DNA of 64,000 nucleotides. It comes from Rapana venosa (taxonomy: Eukaryota; Mollusca; Gastropoda; Neogastropoda; Muricidae). The notes beneath the pieces were generated by a model. It searched no databases. It was given only the letters and a program-made list of their open reading frames with translations, and was not told the origin of the DNA. Within the stretch, counting starts at the first letter, position 1, and the number at the start of each line of letters is the position of its first letter. The DNA lies in NCBI GenBank assembly GCA_028751875.1, contig CM054158.1, positions 9,356,802-9,420,801 of the forward strand, written 5' to 3'. Below are positions 57,770 through 64,000 of this stretch, piece after piece. Position numbers and translations under genes: made by a program.

Positions 57770-58800
57770 AGACATATGCTCTGAATTGTTAGCTTTCTTT
57801 CTTCTCCAAACATATTATCAGCTATCTTCTCCAAACATATATTCTGAATTATCAGCTATCTTCTCCAAACATATATTCTGAATTATCAGCTATCTTCTCA
57901 AACATATCAGCTATCTTCTCCAAACATATTATCAGCTATCTTCTCCAAACATATATTCTGAATTATCAGCTTTCTTCTCAAACATATCAGCTATCTTCTC
58001 CAAACATATATTCTGAATTATCAGCTATCTTCTCCAAACATATATTCTGAATTATCAGCTTTCTTCTCAAACATATCAGCTATCTTCTCCAAACATATAT
58101 TCTGAATTATTAGCTATCTTCTCCAAACACATATTCTGAATTATCAGCTATCTTCTCCAAACATATATTCTGAATTATCAGCTATCTTCTCCAAACATAT
58201 TCTCTGAATTATCAGCTATCTTCTCAAACATATTCTCTGAATTATCAGTTATCTTCTCAAACATATACTTTGAATTATTAGCTATCTTCTCCAAACATGT
58301 ACTCTGAATTATCAGCTCTCTTCTCCAAACATATATTCTGAATTATCAGCTATCTTCTCAAACATATATTCTGAATTATTAGCTATCTTCTCCAAACACA
58401 TATTCTGAATTATCAGCTATCTTCTCCTAACATATATTCTGAATTATCAGCTGTCTTCTCCAAACATATATTCTGAATTATCAGTTTTCTTCTCCAAACA
58501 TATACTCTGAATTATCAGCTATCTTCTCAAACATATATTCTGAATTATTAGCTATCTTCTCCAAACACATATTCTGAATTATCAGCTATCTTCTCCAAGC
58601 ATATATTCTGAATTATCAGCTATCTTCTCAAACATATTCTCAGAATTATCAGCTATCTTCTCCAAACATATATTCTGAACATATTCTCTGAATTATCAGC
58701 TATCTTCTCAAAAAATATACTTTGAATTATCAGCTATCTTCTCAAACATATTCTCTGAATTATTAGCTGTCTTCTCAAACATGTTCTCTGAATTATTAGC
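57770..58800. repeat. ~33-bp minisatellite
   Basis: About 32 units of TCAGCTATCTTCTCCAAACA plus TATATTCTGAATTA with frequent shortened units. It directly follows the previous array, and the two together form 1.7 kb of continuous tandem repeat. Confidence 0.95.
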
Positions 58801-59224
58801 TATTACTTTCCAAGCTGAAGCTTCAGACCTGTCAACCTGTACACTGAATCCAGTCTCAAGATTTTTTCTACATAAAATTTGTACAGTAATTTTTAGCAAC
58901 AATGTCAATATTTGTCATGACTGGTGAACACCCGTGACTGACACAACATCTACAACTTAGTGGGTTACTAACTGAAATATATTCATATTTATTTCATGAG
59001 GAATTGCCCTCCACCTCACACTAAAAAACTACCACAAAAAACCCACCCCAAAAGAAAAGAAACACACGCACATTCATGGGTTGCCATCTTTGACCAAATA
59101 TTTATAATCATTGTCTCTGCATAAATACTCATACATTCCAGTTTGCACTATAGAAGAAAACAATAACAAAAAAACTATAAACAAAAACCCTTAAAACAAT
59201 TTTTTAAAAGCCACAAACATGAAC

Positions 59225-59790
59225 TAAATGATGAAGGGGGAGTGTACATATGAGACTGATAAACAGGGGGGAGTGTACACATGAGACTGATAAACAGGGG
59301 GAAGGGTACACATGAGACTGATAAACAGGGGGGAGTGTACACATGAGACTGATAAAACAGGGGGGAGTGTACACATGAGACTGATAAACAGGGGGGGAGT
59401 GTACACATGAGACTGATAAACAGGGGGAAGGGTACATATGAGACTGATAAACAAGGGGGAGGGTAAATATGAGACTGATAAACAGGGGGAAGGGTACATA
59501 TGAGACTGATAAACAAGGGGGAGGGTAAATATGAGACTGATAAACAGGGGGGGAGTGTACATATGAGACTCTGATAAACAAGGGGGAGTGTACACATGAG
59601 ACTCCGATAAACAAGGGGGAGTGTACACATGAGACGCCGATAAACAAGGGGGAGTGTACACGAGAGACCCCGGTAAACAAGGGGGGAGTGTACACAAGGC
59701 TGATAAACCTGGGGGGGGGGGGTTTATAGTACACATGAGACTGATAAACAGAGAGAGGGGAGGGAGTGTACACATGAGACTGATAAAAGA
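59225..59790. repeat. ~30-bp minisatellite
   Basis: About 19 units of ACATGAGACTGATAAACAGG plus GGGGAGTGTAC with variable G-run length. It lies in the intron between PAXIP1 exons 4 and 5. Confidence 0.95.
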
Positions 59791-59929
59791 TAAACAATCA
59801 CTTTCCTACAAAGCCTTGGTTTATACTAAATAATGTCAGTCGTAAGATTACATTATCAAATTCTTTTTTTCATTTTCCAGTCAGCGCTCTGAGGTTCACC
59901 GATGCTGAGTTTTTGCATATTATGTGACA

Positions 59930-60178
59930 GCACCCCCCCCCCCCCCACCCCCTCAATTAAGGTATCCACATTCTGAGATCAGGATACATTTCTTTTCATG
60001 TGCGCAAATCTGCAATCACACAGGTCTGACTGGTTTGATGTCTCCTCTGAAAGATTTGACATTCAGTTCAATTTTCCCATCAAACTGGGAAGAAAGGGGC
60101 ATGGCCAGGAATTGAACCCAGTACCTCACAGTTTAACATATCGAATGACAAGTCAAACCACCTGACCTTCAAAGCCAC
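59930..60178 (-). mobile_element. tRNA-derived SINE, - orientation
   Basis: The - strand starts GGTCAGGTGGTTTGACTTGT and has ACTGGGTTCAATTCCTGGCC (B box). The body is unlike the other SINEs here, and a poly-G run and CTTAATTGAGG sit at its far end. It stops about 50 bp short of exon 4. Confidence 0.6.
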
Positions 60179-60228
60179 TACCAAACAACCCCCTGTAAAA
60201 AATCTGTTACGTTTCTAGCAGCCCTCAC

Positions 60229-60417
60229 CATCAAAGAAGTTTCAGGGACTGGGGGCAGTTCCAGTTTGGGAGGAGTGTCAGGTTTGGGTTCCATCAGCAG
60301 TCTGGGGTGGTAGACGGCCTCGTCCACCAGGTCCTTGTTTCTGATGCTGTCTGTGAACCAGTCAGGGGTGACGACTTTCACAAAGTCGCTGTGTCGCATG
60401 GCCGTGTCGTATTTCTC
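60229..60417 (-). CDS. PAXIP1: PAXIP1 exon 4 (BRCT2 end and linker start)
   Basis: 63 codons, phase 0, acceptor TTTTGAAACAG and donor GTGAGG. It starts EKYDTAMRHSDFVKVVTPDW (vertebrate [20 protein letters not shown]), continues through DEAVYHPRLL and enters a Pro-rich linker. The BRCT tryptophan (PDWF) is present. Confidence 0.95.
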
Positions 60418-60906
60418 CTGTTTCAAAACACTATTTAGTTTTATCATATTATTCATTAAATCCGTTGTATTTATTCTTGCAAGGTATCATACTCATGTGT
60501 TTACAAGTGTAAATGTTTATGATGCTCACAAAAGTTTATACTGTTCCAACGAGAAGTACACATGTATACAGATACTGATGGATGGGTCCAGTGCTAATCA
60601 TATCAGAAACGGAAATTTTTACATGTCAAGTTAGAAAATACTGGGTTTTAAAAAAAAAGTTTATTCTAAAAACTACTTTTGGATTATAAAAAAGAGGTGA
60701 TTTGTATCACCAGAAACCCTGAGTAACCCCAAATAGTTACATCAGTATTTTTCAGTTTATTCTCCCTTTGACTCTTGGTTTTACTAGTACAAAAGCAGTC
60801 TGTGCGTGCACACACTCACACATGTACACACACACACAATCTCTTTGCGTAAAGTTGTATTTTGTTGTTACTAAAAACAAACAAAACTAAACAAGAGAAA
60901 TCTCAC

Positions 60907-61020
60907 CCCTGATGTAGTTGAGGTGACCAGATGGGTGACAAAATTGTCCAGCACCAACTGGCACTGACCTCCGTGATAGGTCACCATACCCCATAATGCT
61001 TTGGCATCCTCTGGGTCAAG
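60907..61020 (-). CDS. PAXIP1: PAXIP1 exon 3 (BRCT2)
   Basis: 38 codons, phase 0 at both ends, acceptor TTTATTTCAG and donor GTGAGA. It reads LDPEDAKALWGMVTYHGGQC then QLVLDNFVTHLVTSTTSG. The GG turn and the THL strand are typical of BRCT and match ALWALVTFYGGDCQL…CTHLIV. Confidence 0.95.
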
Positions 61021-62010
61021 CTGAAATAAAAAAAATTAAAAAATCCATGGTCTGACTTTGGTGTTCCAGCATCTTGCTCCCCTTGCACCTAGGCCTTGCC
61101 TATGTCCATGCCCTGCAGGCTGCAGCTAGCCAGCCCTCCATGGACTCCTGCCTTGTGCCTCTCTCTGCCATGCCTCCTGATGGACTTCTGATGCTAACCA
61201 GCCACGTGGCTGCCAGTCTGCCAGATGTGCCAAGCTGTATCTTGGCCGTCACTCTGTGCATCTTTTAGTCTATCTCCTTTAAGGCGGGAGAGGAGGGACA
61301 TGGGGGTCGAAACTGAGAAATGTTGTTTACAAGCTCATGTTAGAAGTTGTACCATATATTGAAAGGGCATAACTTGTAAATACTAAAAATAAAAAAATTA
61401 CTCATTTTCATGCAGTTGCCATGGAAACAATCCAAAATGGCTGCCAAAACTGAATGTTTCAAATTCCTAAGTGTTTTTATCTATAATAGGTACAAGAAAC
61501 ATGTTTCTTCAGACATATTTTACACCCTAAATTCTTTAAATTCACACAGGGAAATCACCATATTTGCATCTAGCGATTTTTTTCTTCTTAAAAAAAAAGA
61601 AAGAAAAGATTTTGGCCCCTTTTAGACCCATGTCTACCCTTAAAGATGACATTAAAAGTTGAGTTCTAGTGAACATTTTGTTTAAAATCATGAACGTTCA
61701 GAAACACTGCTGTACACTGAATGTTCCCTAATTGTAGCTGCCTGAAAAGACTGTGATGAGTTGACAGCTGGCAAGAGTGACCACAAGATTGCAGGAGTGT
61801 ACATTTCTGAACTCTGCATTTACACAGCAAGGTGTCATAGACATTCACTTGATGTTTTATCTTGGCTTACAATCACACTATTATTTGTTATGTTATAACT
61901 TAGTCTGAGAATATTTGAATATTGTGTGCTGAAGGACTTGAATGCACGTGTGGGTGTGTGTGCTGCAGCATGCCTGTACCAAGAATCCCTGGAACTGAAA
62001 AATAACTTAC
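61021..62010 (-). other. PAXIP1: PAXIP1 intron, unique-looking
   Basis: Intron between exons 2 and 3. The segment 61070-61265 on the + strand is GC-richer than its surroundings but no protein match was recognised. No repeat was found. Confidence 0.6.
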
Positions 62011-62071
62011 CTGATGGGGGCAAACTCGAAGTCCAGAAAATAACCTGCCTTCCAGGGCAAAGACTTCTATT
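62011..62071 (-). CDS. PAXIP1: PAXIP1 exon 2 (BRCT1/BRCT2 junction)
   Basis: A 61-nt exon from acceptor TATTATCCAG to donor GTAAGT. The first base completes a Pro codon with the previous exon (CC|A), followed by IEVFALEGRLFSGLRVCPHQ. It aligns with [20 protein letters not shown] of vertebrate PTIP. Confidence 0.85.
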
Positions 62072-63157
62072 CTGGATAATAGTTAAGGTTTAGGTACTGA
62101 TTGATATATATATAAAAATGATAACTGAGAAGTGCTTTAAGTTACCAACATTACACAAAATAGTGAAATACCAACATGTTATATTAATTCTACACATTGA
62201 AGTTTTATTAGTCAATCGTCATCCAAAAATTCCTTTTGAAATTCGTAAAAAAACAAAACAAATCTCACAACCCATATCTTCTAGTAACCCGTTTCCAAAT
62301 GTTACAACCAGACAACCTTAATGCTGTTTAAAAAAACACCTGGAAGCAATGTTTCCTTTGAGAAAGTGTTCTTTTTAAACCATGACAACTCCGTGGGGAA
62401 ACCCCAAACCAAACAATAATCTGATTATTTTCAGTGTTTGCATTTTTTAGAGATTAAAAAATATCCAACATAGAAGAAAACATTTTAATATCATACTCCC
62501 CATAACACATTCTGAAAAATCCAACAATGGCCAACAACTCCTCAAGGAGTTAAGGGAGGAGAGGGGGGAGGGGGTTCACCGCACAAAACTAATTCAGAAT
62601 AAATACTTTTATTATCATATTACTCTTGTGTAATGTTTTTCTTTCTTTCTTTTTTGTTTCAACTACCGGTCACAGGCAAATGTGTATATTTCACAACAAC
62701 CTAGAGTGCCACCTTGAAATCATAGTTTCCCTTCCAGTTTATCACTTCCCTTTCAGCTTTTCTTGTTTAATTATTAAGTATATGAACTGGCTAAAATGGT
62801 TCTCAGATAAGTTATGCTACAAAATGTTCTTCGTTCGTGTTTGATTAATACATTACCTTTGACAATACTGAACATAGAAACATAATATTTATGCTTGTAT
62901 ACATGTACAAAACCATACAGACACACTCAATCATTCATGTATGGGGCAGAAAAACTTACAGGTCTACAATCTATTCCCCTCCTCATCCATACACCTACTT
63001 TGGAAAAAGCAACGGTGATGATGGATTAAAACAGAAATAATCACAAAGATCAATTGCAAACACAAGAAACAAGAACACATATATATACAAGTGTGGCCTA
63101 TACATGTAAATTATATACAGTCACTTCTTTATTCATTTTGAAACAAGAAAGGGATAC

Positions 63158-63201
63158 GGAAGTTGTTTTCCACATTTGACAGATAAAATCACCCACTGGC
63201 T
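63158..63201 (-). CDS. PAXIP1: PAXIP1 exon 1 of those seen (BRCT1 end)
   Basis: A 44-nt exon after acceptor CTGTCTGTTTCAG, ending at donor GTATCC in phase 2. It reads SQWVILSVKCGKQL plus CC. This matches SWVILSVQCGTLLP at the end of BRCT1 in vertebrate PTIP, including the invariant BRCT tryptophan. The preceding exon must end in phase 0 and was not found in 63202-64000. Confidence 0.85.
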
Positions 63202-64000
63202 CTGAAACAGACAGCAGGTCACACATGTCAGTATACCACACAATGAGAGCAATATCAACACTGTAATAAATACGCTACATTATAGTCAAACCAGGTTATC
63301 TCCTTCACTGACTGCACTGGACATAACCTGATTTAGCGAATAATGAGAAGTATATTTAAAAAAAGCACACACATCAAGCACCAAAAAACAACAACAAGAA
63401 AAAGCCCAAACCAGTTTTGGATTAAGTCACCTGACTTCAGTACAGGGTTCCTCGCCATCAATATTAGTATGCACCAAAAAACCCCTCATGAATCCAGCAT
63501 TACAATTTACATTATTAATTTTCACCCCATATACCTGTCTTCTGCACAAGGTTCTCAACCTTTTCAACAAAAACAGATTTATATGTAATTTTGCTAAAGC
63601 TCTAAATTTAAAGTAATCACAGTTTAAGTAGCTATGTGTCTTCAACTTGTTCAAAAAGTCAGTTTTCAACTGGTCAGATGTGCTAGTACCTTATTAGTGC
63701 CCTTTCGATTACTTAAAACAAACCACGGTTAAGTGGAATTTCCATTTGATAACTAGTTTTTAAAGTAAAAAAACACCCAACAACCCCCCCCCCCACCCCA
63801 AACAAACAACCAGGGGCAAGAAAGGCGGGTAAATCAAAATATGTCAACATTTCTTGAGGGAAAAAAAAGAAGAAAAATAGTAACTTGATTTTTTAAGGTG
63901 AAAATACTGTTGTTGTTTTCTTTCCCAAAAGCAAAGCTGCCTTCTTCACTAGTTGGTGCTTGAGTGATGATTTAGATTTTTTTTTAAAGTGTAAAAAGCA
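63202..64000 (-). other. PAXIP1: PAXIP1 upstream intron, no exon recognised
   Basis: AT-rich. The next upstream PAXIP1 exon must end in phase 0 before SQWV; no such exon was seen, so the rest of BRCT1 and the promoter lie beyond the window. Confidence 0.6.

Larger units (their letters stand above)
22515..63201 (-). other. PAXIP1: PAXIP1 (PTIP) gene, lacking only its 5' end
   Basis: PAX-interacting protein 1 is a nuclear six-BRCT scaffold. In vertebrates it is a subunit of KMT2C/KMT2D H3K4 methyltransferase complexes (with PA1) and binds phospho-53BP1 and gamma-H2AX after DNA damage. Twenty exons cover the end of BRCT1, BRCT2, a long Pro/Gly/Gln-rich linker, BRCT3-4 and BRCT5-6 to the stop: 3637 coding nt, about 1.2 k residues, against 1069 for complete human PTIP. 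The excess is in the linker. Splice phases agree at all junctions; exon 6 has a net +1 and exon 17 compensating indels. The order is collinear with the vertebrate protein except that the Gln-rich tract precedes the LRNITNN motif. Introns are packed with minisatellites and transposons. Confidence 0.95.

Noticed and set aside
56916..57775. Three long - strand frames of CHAVVSP/LCHAVV repeats
   Set aside because: Array translation; only the 56961-57099 part is exonic, in another frame.
63427..63480. Possible PAXIP1 BRCT1 exon reading HTNIDGEEPCTEV before a GTGACT donor
   Set aside because: It would end in phase 2, whereas the next exon needs phase 0, and similarity to BRCT1 is weak.

Overview
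This is animal nuclear DNA: intron-split genes with GT-AG junctions, non-LTR retrotransposons, modular tRNA-derived SINEs, TTAA-flanked DNA transposon families and a great deal of minisatellite. The SINE modules and the character of the two genes suggest a mollusc, most likely a gastropod. The species is inference.

Two conserved genes lie tail to tail. On the + strand (window start to 11544) is the 3' part of GTF2H1, the p62 subunit of TFIIH. Three consecutive exons (484-633, 1595-1674, 2159-2449) and the terminal exon (11458-11544) are clear. The exons that should lie between them, roughly 200 residues in vertebrate p62, are not recognisable in a 9-kb stretch dominated by tandem arrays. On the - strand (63201 down to 22515) is PAXIP1 (PTIP), a six-BRCT protein of the KMT2C/D H3K4 methyltransferase complex and the DNA damage response. 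Twenty exons from the end of BRCT1 to the stop codon could be placed. All junction phases agree, except that exon 6 and exon 17 carry small indels. The first PAXIP1 exon(s) lie beyond the right edge.

Layout: 1-11.5 kb GTF2H1 with 36-, 47-, 35- and about 25-bp arrays in its introns; 11.5-22.5 kb convergent 3' UTR/intergenic DNA with more minisatellites and a LINE 3' end; 22.5-63.2 kb PAXIP1. PAXIP1 introns hold a 5'-truncated RTE-like LINE (23.8-25.2 kb), four copies of a 1.1-kb piggyBac-like element (33.4-46.8 kb, all in the same orientation), other TTAA-type MITEs, a 1.55-kb hAT-like element with a 5-bp target duplication, several SINEs and a CR1/Jockey-like LINE fragment. The last 0.8 kb (63.2-64 kb) has no recognisable feature.

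The most unusual pattern is that minisatellites are anchored at splice junctions. About a dozen PAXIP1 introns, and the last GTF2H1 intron, have an array that starts at or within about 50 bp of a splice site. In the 3.2-kb array after exon 8 the repeat unit contains the 5' splice site itself, so donor-like sequences are amplified about a hundred times. In the array before exon 18 each unit carries a pyrimidine tract plus AG, which makes about 16 decoy acceptors. A second notable case is a 9 x 54-bp minisatellite made from the 3' end of a piggyBac-like element, ending 36 bp from the exon 15 donor.
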